32,055 nt of DNA, from assembly GCA_020624805.1 (NCBI GenBank), contig JAHKVW010000016.1, forward strand, positions 1-32,055, in the 5' to 3' direction. The notes beneath the pieces are model-generated. The model was not told the DNA's origin and did no database searches. It saw only the letters and a list, made by a program, of their open reading frames with translations. Shown here piece after piece: positions 1 through 7,998 of this stretch. Made by a program: the position numbers and the translations under genes. Position 1 is the first letter of the stretch. Each line of letters begins with the position of its first letter. This DNA is from a bacterium (lineage in GTDB: Bacteria > Bacillota > Clostridia > Oscillospirales > Acutalibacteraceae).

Positions 1-29
1 AAAAATGATCTCATTCTCGGTGCGAAGCA

Positions 30-135
30 GTTTATAGCGAGTAGATTTTTGTCTGGTCGAGGAAAAGCCGGAGTGAATACTGGCGTATTCACGAGGATTT
101 TGACGAAGAGCAGGCGGAAATCTACCGCTATAAAC
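30..135. repeat. Long imperfect palindrome (dispersed-repeat-like element)
   Basis: The two halves are imperfect reverse complements. GTTTATAGCG at 30-39 pairs with CGCTATAAAC at 126-135, and GTAGATTT at 41-48 pairs with AAATCTAC at 118-125, leaving one unpaired base at 40. At the centre, GTGAATAC (73-80) and GTATTCAC (85-92) flank TGGC. The middle of each arm pairs only partly. The element lies 36 bases beyond the stop codon of the htrA-like gene, so it could be a mobile palindromic repeat or a 3' end structure for that transcript. Only one copy is visible in the window, so its dispersed nature is inference. Confidence 0.6.
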
Positions 136-171
136 CAATTGGGGTTCAACTCTCTTCATCCTATGATTTCA

Positions 172-1863
172 TTATCTGTTACCAAACATTCCGAAGGGAT
201 TGCTTCCCTGGCTACCGCCGTTGCCGTTATTGTTATTGGATTGACTACTGCTGCTGTTCGTGTTGTTTTGATCGGGGACGTCCTCATCCAGCGTCAGCTC
301 GATCGTCTTCTTGCTGCCGCCGCGATCGATCTCGAACGTGACCTTATCGCCTGCGGATTTATCATTGATCACGGTCGTGATATCATCCGCTTTGCTGACC
401 TCTTTACCGTCGAGCGATACAACGCGATCGCCCTTTGCAAAGCCTGCCTTAGCGGCATTGGAACCGTTCTCGACGGAGTTGATATAGACGCCCGCCTGAG
501 AGGTTCCGTAATAGTACCACGCGAACATGCTGTTTGACAGATCGATGAAGGTCATACCGGTATCCGCTCTGCCGCGAACATAACCGTAATCCTTCAAGTC
601 GTCGATGATCTCGATAACGTCGTTGATCGGGATGACAAAGCCAATGTTATCGATCTCTTCGGAAGAGGATTTTGCGACAACGATACCCGCAAGCGCACCC
701 TGACCGTCAAACATACCGCCGCCGGAGTTACCGGGGTTAACAGCCGCATCGGTCTGCATGAGGTGCATGGTCTTGCCGTCGATGACGATGGAGCGATCCA
801 GCGCCGAGATGATACCTTCGGTGACGGAGCCGCCAAGCGTGCCCAAGGGGTTGCCGATGATGACCGCTTTCGCGCCGACCGCGAGCTTGGATGAGTCGCC
901 GAATACCGCGACAGGCAGATCGGACGCTTCGATCTTCAACAGCGCGATATCCACCTTAGCGTCGGTACCGACCAGCTTAGCGTCATAGCTGTCGCCGCCG
1001 CGGGTCGTGACCTTGATGGAGCTTGCGCCGGAGATCACGTGGTTATTGGTGACGATATAGCCGTCCTTGCTGATGATAACGCCGGAGCCCGCGCCCTGAG
1101 CGATATACTGACCGTAGAATGTGCTGGTCTGCATGACCTCGGTCGTGATTTCTACGACGGTATCCGCGACCTCATTGGTGATGGTCTCGGTCGACTTTTC
1201 GACCGTATTCTCAGCGTCTTCCTTTTCGGTATTCACCTTATGGATGACCATCGTGCCGGTGTCGTTGCTTTCATACTTGGAAGCGTTGATCTTCTGTGCC
1301 AGGATACTGCCGCCGAAGCCGGTCAATCCGGAAACGATGATACAGATAATGAGCAGCAGCGCGATACTGCCCTTCGACATACCGCCGCCGGACTTTTTGT
1401 CCTTTTTGTTACCGCTGTCCGCGGAATTCGTCGTGCTCCAATTGTTCACCGGTTTTTGCGGTGTATCGGAAACGCCGGAATAGATGTTACGGCTGTTTTC
1501 CGTTGCGCGGGTATTGTAATGATAGAAGCCGTCATTCGGGTTTTGATTCGGCTGACTCGAAGTCGACGCGGGAGTGGGCTCAGGACGACTGTATGACGGT
1601 GTGCCGGCAGCTCGATAAGGATTTTGATAGGCGTCCTGTCTCGGCTGAACAGGCTGCTGATAGTTGCCGCGATCGACATAAGGATTGCTATAGGGGCGTT
1701 GCTCCTGGGGGTCTACGGGCTGCTGAATCGGTTCCGATCTGTGAACGGGATCGGGTACAGCAGCGTGATCGCTCTCAGCCGCGTGCCGGGGGGTCTCATG
1801 CAACAGCTCTGTTTTTTCATTATCTTCGGGGAAATGCAGGTTTTCATATTGATTATCAGACAT
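172..1863 (-). CDS. HtrA/DegP-like membrane-anchored serine protease with PDZ domain
   Basis: This is a 563-residue trypsin-like protease of the HtrA family, which degrades misfolded or secreted proteins on the outer face of the membrane. Residues 1-160 are hydrophilic, rich in Gln, Pro, Asn and Tyr, and probably cytoplasmic. One membrane segment follows at about 166-188. The catalytic triad is visible as His275 (TNNHV), Asp305 (VDIALL) and Ser380 (NPGNSGG). A PDZ domain covers about 433-528, and the last 33 residues are a Ser/Asn/Gly-rich tail. The start has GGAGG ten bases upstream. The family is usually 380-450 residues in Firmicutes, so the N-terminal extension is the odd part. The protease call is secure. 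The exact orthologue (HtrA, HtrB or YyxA type) cannot be fixed from sequence alone. Confidence 0.95.
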   Translation of the reverse strand: MSDNQYENLHFPEDNEKTELLHETPRHAAESDHAAVPDPVHRSEPIQQPVDPQEQRPYSNPYVDRGNYQQPVQPRQDAYQNPYRAAGTPSYSRPEPTPASTSSQPNQNPNDGFYHYNTRATENSRNIYSGVSDTPQKPVNNWSTTNSADSGNKKDKKSGGGMSKGSIALLLIICIIVSGLTGFGGSILAQKINASKYESNDTGTMVIHKVNTEKEDAENTVEKSTETITNEVADTVVEITTEVMQTSTFYGQYIAQGAGSGVIISKDGYIVTNNHVISGASSIKVTTRGGDSYDAKLVGTDAKVDIALLKIEASDLPVAVFGDSSKLAVGAKAVIIGNPLGTLGGSVTEGIISALDRSIVIDGKTMHLMQTDAAVNPGNSGGGMFDGQGALAGIVVAKSSSEEIDNIGFVIPINDVIEIIDDLKDYGYVRGRADTGMTFIDLSNSMFAWYYYGTSQAGVYINSVENGSNAAKAGFAKGDRVVSLDGKEVSKADDITTVINDKSAGDKVTFEIDRGGSKKTIELTLDEDVPDQNNTNSSSSQSNNNNGNGGSQGSNPFGMFGNR

Positions 1864-2020
1864 AATATACCTCCTGTTATTCTACCATTTATCGTAACGC
1901 CGAATCAAGGCGCAATATACTTTCTGAATCTTACACTATCATAAAGCTTTTATGTGTCATCTGTATGAACAAAGAGCAAAAATATATGAATACATTATGA
2001 ACAGAACATGAACGTTCCGG

Positions 2021-2464
2021 TCATTGCCGCTGTTTGTCGATCACCATCTGTAAATACGGCAACAATTCAAAGCCCATGCGCTCATACAAACGCTTGGCGC
2101 CTTCATTATAATCCTCAACCTCTAATCGAAGCCGCATGATACCGGGCTGCGCTTTGAGCCAGTCAAAGAACTCGGTCGCCAAGCCGCGTGAACGGTACTC
2201 GGGATCGATGTAGATCTCTTCGATGGTCACGCTCACACCGCCCGCCTCCTGTGAGAAGGTCTTGGACAGCAGCACAAATCCGCAGGGCGTATCGTCACAT
2301 TCAAAGATGTAGCCCTTGACATAGGCGTCACTGCGCAGCATCTCATCAAAGGTGGCGCGATAATTCTCCTCAGGTACGGGTGCGTTCACCACATCGGTGT
2401 GATAAAACACATCGACATAATGACGGTAAAGCTCCCAATCGTTTTCTGTTATTCTTCTGAACAT
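2021..2464 (-). CDS. GNAT-family N-acetyltransferase
   Basis: This 147-residue protein has the GCN5-related acetyltransferase fold. The acetyl-CoA loop appears as the Arg-Ser-Arg-Gly-Leu-Ala segment after a beta strand ending in EEIYIDPEY, and the C-terminal motif B has the typical YNEGAKRLYERMGF pattern. The start at 2464 is chosen because AAGGA lies 8-9 bases upstream. An in-frame upstream ATG at 2506 would place the start inside a palindromic repeat and has no ribosome binding site. The substrate cannot be predicted; small-molecule amines and protein N-termini are both possible. It lies 156 bases downstream of the start of the htrA-like gene, on the same strand. Confidence 0.88.
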   Translation of the reverse strand: MFRRITENDWELYRHYVDVFYHTDVVNAPVPEENYRATFDEMLRSDAYVKGYIFECDDTPCGFVLLSKTFSQEAGGVSVTIEEIYIDPEYRSRGLATEFFDWLKAQPGIMRLRLEVEDYNEGAKRLYERMGFELLPYLQMVIDKQRQ

Positions 2465-2491
2465 GGTATAATTCCTTAATCGAATATTAAT

Positions 2492-2538
2492 GGTTGAGAT
2501 TGCCACACCCCGACACGAGTGTCAGGGTTCGCAATGAC
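2492..2538 (-). repeat. Palindromic repeat, copy A (GTCATTGC...GCAATCTCAACC family)
   Basis: Read on the minus strand, this unit begins GTCATTGCGA and ends GTGGCAATCTCAACC, like the three tandem units at 20389-20533. Its inner stem is different: ACCCTGACAC pairs with GTGTCGGGGT, with one T-G pair and a two-base loop. ATTGC and GCAAT form the outer stem. It sits in the gap between the amidohydrolase stop and the acetyltransferase start. Confidence 0.8.
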
Positions 2539-2547
2539 ATTCTGTAA

Positions 2548-2584
2548 GGTTGAGATTGCCACGGCATAAATGCCTCGCAATGAC
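2548..2584 (-). repeat. Palindromic repeat, copy B (same family)
   Basis: Read on the minus strand, the unit starts GTCATTGCGAGGCA and ends TGCCGTGGCAATCTCAACC, so the outer arms match copy A and the 20389 array. The inner stem is the short GGCA/TGCC with a six-base loop. It lies nine bases from copy A in the same orientation and 41 bases beyond the stop of the amidohydrolase gene. Confidence 0.8.
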
Positions 2585-2625
2585 GATTTATAGCATGGTC
2601 TATGCCACACTGTAACCAGCAAAGA

Positions 2626-3441
2626 CTATTTCAGATCGATATGAAACAATCTTGCCGCGTTGCGATACATGATGTTGTCATAATCCTCGGGGCTGATCAT
2701 CGCGCGGAATTCATTGAAGTATTCCTGATACAGCGATCTGTCACCGGTCTTGTTATGCAGATAGGTATCGGCGCCGTCGATGGGATTGTCGGAGCCGAAC
2801 AGGAGCTTACCGCTCCCCCATCGCTCGATCGCTTTGAGAGTGCTTTTGACCGGCACCCATGTCGTATCGCCGTACAGGTTATCCGCTTTACCAAGCAGCT
2901 CGATCGCCTCGCTGTTATCGGAGCCCAGATCCATATGCACCATCACAAAGCTGATATCGGGATGCTTGAGCGCCGCGTGATACAGGTGGACGGAACGCGC
3001 CTCCTCGCAGCCGCCGGTGTGAGAAACGACCGGCAGATGATACCTTCGCGCGATCTCATACACCGACTCGGCACGGGGATCATCGGGCGCGACACGCGAA
3101 TGGAACGGATGCAGTTTGATTCCGTAAACGAGCTCGCGGTTCTCCTCCAACAAGCGGATGAATCCATCATCGGGTGTTTCCGCATAGAGCTTCATCCACG
3201 GCGTCACGCCGATCCGGTCGGGATAACGGCGAGCGAAACGGAGGGTGCTCTCGAACACCTGATTCTGCGGCGTCTGCAAGGCGTCAGGTATTCTTTGACC
3301 GTTATGATCAAACTCAGCCGCGTTGACGCCGGACACCAATGAGAAATCCACCCCGTAACGGTTCATAGAATAAATTACATCCTCTTCACGCATCTCAAAA
3401 TCAAGTATCGTTCCGATATGCACATGGGTATCGATCAACAT
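2626..3441 (-). CDS. Amidohydrolase_2-type metal-dependent hydrolase
   Basis: This 271-residue TIM-barrel protein is of the amidohydrolase 2 family (PF04909 type). Metal-site motifs are visible in order: DTHVH at residues 4-8, KLHPF in the middle, SHTGG, HMDLG, and the late FGSDNP that carries the catalytic Asp. Members act as decarboxylases, lactonases or uncharacterised hydrolases, so no substrate is claimed. The start at 3441 (MLIDTHVH) puts the metal motif at the very N-terminus, as is normal for the family, with GGTGA just upstream. In-frame ATGs at 3459 and 3486 would add residues with no family counterpart. The nearest upstream gene is the divergent cotJ operon. Confidence 0.88.
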   Translation of the reverse strand: MLIDTHVHIGTILDFEMREEDVIYSMNRYGVDFSLVSGVNAAEFDHNGQRIPDALQTPQNQVFESTLRFARRYPDRIGVTPWMKLYAETPDDGFIRLLEENRELVYGIKLHPFHSRVAPDDPRAESVYEIARRYHLPVVSHTGGCEEARSVHLYHAALKHPDISFVMVHMDLGSDNSEAIELLGKADNLYGDTTWVPVKSTLKAIERWGSGKLLFGSDNPIDGADTYLHNKTGDRSLYQEYFNEFRAMISPEDYDNIMYRNAARLFHIDLK

Positions 3442-3603
3442 AGAATCACCGACAATCATTTTATCACAATCAAATGCGGGAATCAATCGGAATCTGAAAA
3501 AAACTGCCGATGAAAAGTCGTTTCTTTCTCAATCACAGAGAATCATACTCGCATTCCGCCGACCTCGGCATAGTATGTACTGTGGCGACTCGCCATCATC
3601 ATT

Positions 3604-3643
3604 CCGATCTGTCACGCTGATCCTATATCTCCATACAGATCGG
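3604..3643 (+). promoter_or_regulatory. Inverted repeat immediately upstream of cotJA
   Basis: CCGATCTGT at 3604-3612 and ACAGATCGG at 3635-3643 are perfect 9-base inverted arms separated by 22 bases. The right arm ends seven bases before the AGGAG ribosome binding site of cotJA. A CATACA hexamer resembling a SigE-type -10 element lies at 3632-3637, but no convincing matching -35 element was found. The repeat could be an operator or a leader hairpin. Confidence 0.5.
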
Positions 3644-3662
3644 AGCAAAAGGAGAATGATTC

Positions 3663-3863
3663 ATGGACAGGAAAACAATCATGGCTGAATACGGCGTCGC
3701 GCCGTTACCGAAGGATACGACCGAAGCGATGGCATACATCCCCTACCAGCCATATGAGCCCGAAATGTGCAAGGCGGTGCTCGGATATGAGAACGGTACG
3801 CTGTTCCGCGCGCTGCACAAGCCGTTCTACGGCAGTAAATGCGGAGGTGCCGACAATGACTGA
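3663..3863 (+). CDS. cotJA: Spore coat-associated protein CotJA
   Basis: This small 66-residue protein matches the CotJA family in length and in its conserved MAYIPYQPY...MCKAVLGYENGTLF core with a late aromatic HKPFYG motif. In Bacillus and Clostridia the cotJ products are made in the mother cell and placed in or beneath the spore coat. The start has AGGAG (3650-3655) upstream, and the gene overlaps cotJB by eight bases. Together with the next two genes it indicates a spore-forming organism. Confidence 0.92.
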   Translation: MDRKTIMAEYGVAPLPKDTTEAMAYIPYQPYEPEMCKAVLGYENGTLFRALHKPFYGSKCGGADND

Positions 3864-4104
3864 ACGCGATATGATGCTCAAAAAGATCGGCACCCTCAAA
3901 TTTGCCGTCACCGATATCGATCTGTTCCTCGATACCCATCCGGGTGACGCCGCAATGTTGAAAAAGCGCGAGGAATATGAAAGTCAGCTCGAACCGCTGA
4001 TAACACAATTTGAGGCGCAATTCGGTCCGCTGACCAAATGCGAAAACGACGCCAACACATGGGCTTGGGTCAAAGACCCGTGGCCTTTGGATACGGAGGG
4101 TTAA
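3856..4104 (+). CDS. cotJB: Spore coat protein CotJB
   Basis: This 82-residue protein belongs to the CotJB family. It begins MTERDMMLKKIGTLKF, has the FLDTHPGD segment, and ends in the typical Trp-rich WAWVKDPWPLD motif. The start at 3856 is supported by GGAGGTG about seven bases upstream, inside cotJA, and by the eight-base overlap with cotJA that implies coupled translation. Longer in-frame openings to 3754 lie entirely within cotJA and are not credible. Confidence 0.92.
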   Translation: MTERDMMLKKIGTLKFAVTDIDLFLDTHPGDAAMLKKREEYESQLEPLITQFEAQFGPLTKCENDANTWAWVKDPWPLDTEG

Positions 4105-4106
4105 CT

Positions 4107-4721
4107 ATGTTTGTATACGAAAAGCAACTGCAATACCCGGTCAAGATCAAGAACCCCAACCCCGCGCTCGCGAAAATCATCATCACACAGTACGGCGGCC
4201 CCGACGGCGAGCTCGGCGCGTCGATCCGCTATCTGTCACAGCGGTTTGCGATGCCGCTGCCCGAACTGAAAGCGACGTTGACCGACATCGGTACCGAGGA
4301 GCTGAACCATCTGGAGATGATCGGCGCGATCGTCTATCAGCTGACGCGCAACCTCAGTGAGGATGACATCAAAAAGGCGGGCTTTGACGCCTACTTTGTC
4401 GATCACACCACCGGCATCTATCCCAATTCGGCGGCAGGCGTACCCTTTGACGCATTTTCGATCGCCAGCAAGGGTGATCCGATCACCGATCTGCACGAAA
4501 GCTTAGCCGCGGAGCAAAAAGCGCGTACCACCTACGACAACATCCTGCGCTTCTGCGACGACCCCGATGTGATCGATCCGATCCGCTTCCTCAGAGCAAG
4601 AGAGGTCGTGCATTATCAGCGGTTCGGCGAGAATCTCCGACTGCTGACCGACAAGCTTGACAGCAAGAATTTCTATGCCTTTAACCCCGCTTTTGATAAA
4701 CACTGTTTCAAGAAAAAGTAA
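4107..4721 (+). CDS. cotJC: CotJC, manganese catalase-like spore coat protein
   Basis: This 204-residue protein belongs to the manganese catalase (ferritin-like di-metal) family as its coat-associated CotJC branch. Visible metal-site features include the EELNHLEMIG helix and the later EQKARTTYDN and REVVHYQRFGE helices, which supply Glu and His ligands. It probably protects the spore from peroxide, by family analogy. The ATG lies two bases after the cotJB stop with GGAGGG just upstream, inside the end of cotJB. An in-frame ATG at 4038 lies within cotJB and is rejected. An intrinsic terminator follows at 4732. Confidence 0.93.
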   Translation: MFVYEKQLQYPVKIKNPNPALAKIIITQYGGPDGELGASIRYLSQRFAMPLPELKATLTDIGTEELNHLEMIGAIVYQLTRNLSEDDIKKAGFDAYFVDHTTGIYPNSAAGVPFDAFSIASKGDPITDLHESLAAEQKARTTYDNILRFCDDPDVIDPIRFLRAREVVHYQRFGENLRLLTDKLDSKNFYAFNPAFDKHCFKKK

Positions 4722-4731
4722 ACACACAGAA

Positions 4732-4760
4732 AAGCCTGATCCGAAGATCAGGCTTTTTGT
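4732..4760 (+). terminator. Intrinsic terminator of cotJABC
   Basis: AAGCCTGATC (4732-4741) and GATCAGGCTT (4746-4755) form a perfect 10-base stem with a CGAA loop, followed directly by a T run. It starts ten bases after the cotJC stop. Confidence 0.92.
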
Positions 4761-4799
4761 GTTACTCACTGGCGCTCAAACAATTCCTGCAATCCCTCA

Positions 4800-4834
4800 G
4801 TCGCTTCGCGACAGCTCCCTTTACCAAAGGGAGC
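4800..4834. repeat. Double-hairpin palindromic element
   Basis: Two perfect adjacent hairpins are present: GTCGC/GCGAC with a TTC loop (4800-4812) and GCTCCCTTT/AAAGGGAGC with an ACC loop (4814-4834). The layout resembles short CTCAGTC...CTCCCTTT...AAAGGGAGCC repeats that I recall as common between genes in Oscillospiraceae genomes; this is from memory and unverified. It sits between the convergent cotJC and lipase-dockerin genes. Confidence 0.6.
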
Positions 4835-4892
4835 CTTTCAGGTTGATTCTAATTTGATGATTCTCAGAGAAGCGTCTCCCCTATCGTTCAGG

Positions 4893-7319
4893 TTACACGA
4901 TCGGCTTTCCGATACCGTCAGGGGCTTTCAGATTACTGAAATAGCGCTGGATCGCAGTCACATCCGCGACCGTGACCGACTCGTCTTTATCAACGTCACA
5001 GAGCGCGAGCGCGTCATCCGAAAGAGTGACAAGCCCGGCGTTGTGGCGCAGGATCCAGGTGGCGTCGATCATCTCAACGGCGCCGTCCATATCCGCGTCT
5101 CCCAGGATGTTGCTGCCCTCACCGCCGGGGATCACCGTCACGGAATACTCCGTATCGGACGGCATCTCGTTTTGACTGGCAGCAGGAAGAGAAATGATGA
5201 CCGTATCGGTCGCTTTTGCGTTCACGCTTTTGTCAAACAGCATCGACGTTTTCGCGTCATAGAGCTCATATTCGCCGATGCCGACGGAAACAGTCGCGGA
5301 ACGAACGGTGTTCAATCGGATGAAAATATCCTGATCCGCCGGGATACGGAAGAATCCGCCGTTATCCGTCTGAGTGAAACCGATCCATTTATCGGTACTG
5401 TTTTTCACAACGCCGTTTTCCACCACAGCGATATCCTTGCCATCCGCGTCGGTGATACTTCCGTTGAACGCCGTATCATCGGACGCGCTGACATAGACGC
5501 GGCGGTAGCCCGCCAGCTGCGCAGGGGTAAGAGCGGTATAATCATCATAGTAATGATCCTCCGTCTTGAGCCATGAAATGATGATCTCATTCGCGTGATC
5601 GACAGAAAGGTTCGTGAGATTACCGATCAGCGTTGCGGCAGCTCTGATCTGCTCGTTGTTAGGATTCAGCGCTCTGTGCTCATCACTCTGCCAGATGTTG
5701 CCGAAGATCAGGTGAGAAAGAAAATGGGTCAACGCAAGGCATGATTCTGTATCGGTCACGCTGTCCAGCTCCTCCTGTGTCGCGCCGGAAGCCGTCATCG
5801 CGCCTTTCAGCACATCGCCGAGGAATCCGGCAGCGTACCCCTTGACCGTATCAGCGTCGAGAAGCAGGAAGGTGGCGAGTAAAACAGACGCTTTGGCAAA
5901 AGCCGCCGCGTTAATACCGGTATTGCCGGAATCATTTCTGGTCGCGACGATTCCCGCAAGTTGCGTTACGATTTGTCTGATCTGTTCCGCGGTAAAATCC
6001 TTTTTCCCTTCATCTCTTTTAAGAATATAGTAGGTATACAGCGCCACCGCGAGATACAAGCTCTTTTCGTTGCCGGTGATCGACGCCGTCATGGCGGCAC
6101 TCTCATCGCTCGACAGTGATTCATAGTAAGCGATCAGATCCGATAACGGCTGTTCATAGGTCCTCGCGTATTCCTCTCTGCCGCCCGTGATCTGAGTCAG
6201 ATAGGTACATAATCCCTGCAAATACACCTTCGCGTCGTTCGGGATATAGGAGTTGTTATCATCTACAAGACCGATCGAGCCATTCACGAGATCGAGTCTT
6301 TTAGGATGGAAGTATTTGGGGTTGACAGAAGTGGTGTATTCCGAATAGACAGCCTCGTTGGAGATCGCGAGATCAGCGAGCATCTTATCGTAATTCTCTG
6401 CTTGATACATTACGCGGTCGGTGCCGCAGCGCGCAAATCCCATATCCACAGGCGCCATTGCGGCAGCAAGATCAGTCTCCAGATAGCCGTTGAAGATACC
6501 GGCGTATTTCTCGTTACGCGGATCGTTATCAACATCCGCCGCGCTCGGTGTACCGCAGGTATAAGCATAGAGATTATCGGAGGTCAGAGCGACGGTATCG
6601 CCCAGATATCCCTGAGGGTCGTCGATCAGCTTTGCCGCGATCAGATCAGCGATCGCGGCACCGCGGCTGAAGCCGGTCGTCCAGACCTTGATATCACCGC
6701 TGATCGCCTTTTGCGCGATATAGTCCTTTGCGAACGCAAGACACTTTTCGGCGCCGGTATCAAATCCCGTAGCATTACCGTCAGCGCCGAGGACAAAGTT
6801 ATTGCCCCATTCCGCCTCATAATTGGCACTGCGCGGCAAGATGACCAGAAGGGTATACGGTTTACCGTTCTCGATGATCTGCTTTTGCGCGCAGGCTACG
6901 CCCATTGTATCCTTGGTGGGCTTGATGGTATAATCATGGTTGCAGGCTATTTCGGAAAAACCGGTATCCTCCAAAAACGCGACCGCGTTACGACTCTTGT
7001 TCCGATAGCCCTCTTCCGTATTGGGCTCTCTGGTACTGCCGGCAGATGCGGTCGCCAGCGCAAAGCTCAGAGTAGCAAGGTGCTCATCAAAGTCCCTGCC
7101 GGATTTCTTGAAATAATCATCCGTATAGGTATAGACCTCCACATGCTCTTCGCCGGGGTTAACCTCACCGATACCGGGATGATAATAGAAAGCGCCTTTG
7201 TAGTAGGTGCTGTCGGAATCGGGCGCTGTGCCATCGGCAGAAACGCCGATCATACAAACAGAACCCGCCATGATAACAGAAAGCAAAACCGCAAGGGCTT
7301 TTCTCAACATTCTTTTCAT
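4893..7319 (-). CDS. Secreted lipase-like alpha/beta hydrolase with C-terminal type I dockerin
   Basis: This is an 808-residue exported protein. A signal peptide covers about residues 1-28 (basic start, hydrophobic core, then VSADG). The next 250 residues look like a class 3 lipase-type alpha/beta hydrolase. The nucleophile elbow is GFSRG with Ser218, preceded by KVWTT and followed by a helix, with a CGTPSA segment downstream. A long helical region and a beta-rich domain follow. A dockerin is at about 737-808, with two calcium-loop repeats starting GDADMDG and CDVDKDE. The dockerin implies attachment to a cohesin-bearing scaffold at the cell surface. The start is ATG 7319 rather than the preceding in-frame TTG; AGGA lies upstream. 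Whether it acts on lipids, acetylated polysaccharide or protein is unknown. Confidence 0.85.
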   Translation of the reverse strand: MKRMLRKALAVLLSVIMAGSVCMIGVSADGTAPDSDSTYYKGAFYYHPGIGEVNPGEEHVEVYTYTDDYFKKSGRDFDEHLATLSFALATASAGSTREPNTEEGYRNKSRNAVAFLEDTGFSEIACNHDYTIKPTKDTMGVACAQKQIIENGKPYTLLVILPRSANYEAEWGNNFVLGADGNATGFDTGAEKCLAFAKDYIAQKAISGDIKVWTTGFSRGAAIADLIAAKLIDDPQGYLGDTVALTSDNLYAYTCGTPSAADVDNDPRNEKYAGIFNGYLETDLAAAMAPVDMGFARCGTDRVMYQAENYDKMLADLAISNEAVYSEYTTSVNPKYFHPKRLDLVNGSIGLVDDNNSYIPNDAKVYLQGLCTYLTQITGGREEYARTYEQPLSDLIAYYESLSSDESAAMTASITGNEKSLYLAVALYTYYILKRDEGKKDFTAEQIRQIVTQLAGIVATRNDSGNTGINAAAFAKASVLLATFLLLDADTVKGYAAGFLGDVLKGAMTASGATQEELDSVTDTESCLALTHFLSHLIFGNIWQSDEHRALNPNNEQIRAAATLIGNLTNLSVDHANEIIISWLKTEDHYYDDYTALTPAQLAGYRRVYVSASDDTAFNGSITDADGKDIAVVENGVVKNSTDKWIGFTQTDNGGFFRIPADQDIFIRLNTVRSATVSVGIGEYELYDAKTSMLFDKSVNAKATDTVIISLPAASQNEMPSDTEYSVTVIPGGEGSNILGDADMDGAVEMIDATWILRHNAGLVTLSDDALALCDVDKDESVTVADVTAIQRYFSNLKAPDGIGKPIV

Positions 7320-7422
7320 CAAATCATCCTGCCTTTCCGAAAACCATCATCCGATCCTTCACTTAACGAGCAGTCAAGCGGCTCACGGGGAAACCGATGT
7401 TTTTCATCAAACTATTGATTTT

Positions 7423-7451
7423 AATATAACATGATATCAGTATTATTTCAA
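7423..7451 (-). promoter_or_regulatory. Promoter for the lipase-dockerin gene
   Basis: On the minus strand, TTGAAA (7451-7446) and TATATT (7428-7423) are separated by 17 bases. This gives a leader of about 100 bases before the ATG at 7319. It is back to back with the promoter at 7517. Confidence 0.6.
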
Positions 7452-7516
7452 TATCGCGGTTTAAGTTTTTTCCGATATGCGAGAGTTTTTCAGTTACACT
7501 AAAAACACAGATTTGC

Positions 7517-7545
7517 TTGTATCATGTTGACGAAGATGATATAAT
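7517..7545 (+). promoter_or_regulatory. Promoter for the zinc-ribbon protein gene
   Basis: TTGTAT (7517-7522) and TATAAT (7540-7545) are separated by 17 bases. The predicted transcript start is about 65 bases before the ATG at 7616. Confidence 0.65.
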
Positions 7546-7615
7546 AGATTTATCAAGCACCAAACAACGCTTGTGTTCTTCCGCTAAACGCTTAGATTCT
7601 CATACGGAGGTTATT

Positions 7616-7993
7616 ATGTATTGTACGAATTGCGGTCAATATCTGCCAGATGACTCACGATTCTGCTACGACTGCGGAGCCTTACAACAACCCGCAGCGA
7701 TGCCGCGGCAGGTCGCTCCGATACAGAACCAAGCTCATAGCGGCATCACGTGTCCGAGGTGTCACAGCACCAATGTAAACGTTCAGGTGATCAATCAGGT
7801 CCAATTACAGAATGTCCATCACGGATGTGCGTGGTGGCTGTTCATCGGCTGGTGGTGGATCCCTGTCAAATGGATCTTTTTCACCGTGCCCGCGCTGATC
7901 ATCAAGCTGTTCAAGCCTAAGAAGCAAAGGATCGTCAATCACATGCACAGCACGGCAGTCTGTCAGAATTGCGGTCACAACTGGAGAGTATAA
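7616..7993 (+). CDS. Double zinc-ribbon protein with a hydrophobic Trp-rich segment
   Basis: This 125-residue protein opens with a zinc ribbon (MYCTNCG...FCYDCG at residues 3-21). A second Cys pair set is CPRC near residue 45 and CQNCGHNW at the C-terminus, so a second ribbon is interrupted by an insert. The insert contains a Trp-rich hydrophobic stretch of about 25 residues (CAWWLFIGWWW...) that may sit in or on the membrane. No specific function is known to me. The start is set by GGAGG five bases upstream; an in-frame ATG at 7517 lies on the promoter and is rejected. A terminator follows within six bases of the stop, so it is a single-gene transcript. Confidence 0.82.
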   Translation: MYCTNCGQYLPDDSRFCYDCGALQQPAAMPRQVAPIQNQAHSGITCPRCHSTNVNVQVINQVQLQNVHHGCAWWLFIGWWWIPVKWIFFTVPALIIKLFKPKKQRIVNHMHSTAVCQNCGHNWRV

Positions 7994-7998
7994 TCATA

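Noticed and set aside
49..537. 162-codon open frame on the plus strand at the left edge
   Set aside because: It runs through the palindrome and antisense to the htrA-like gene, with no ribosome binding site.
3542..3576. SigE-type promoter from ATCATACT and CATAGTAT before cotJA
   Set aside because: The spacing of about 19 bases is too long for the SigE pattern.
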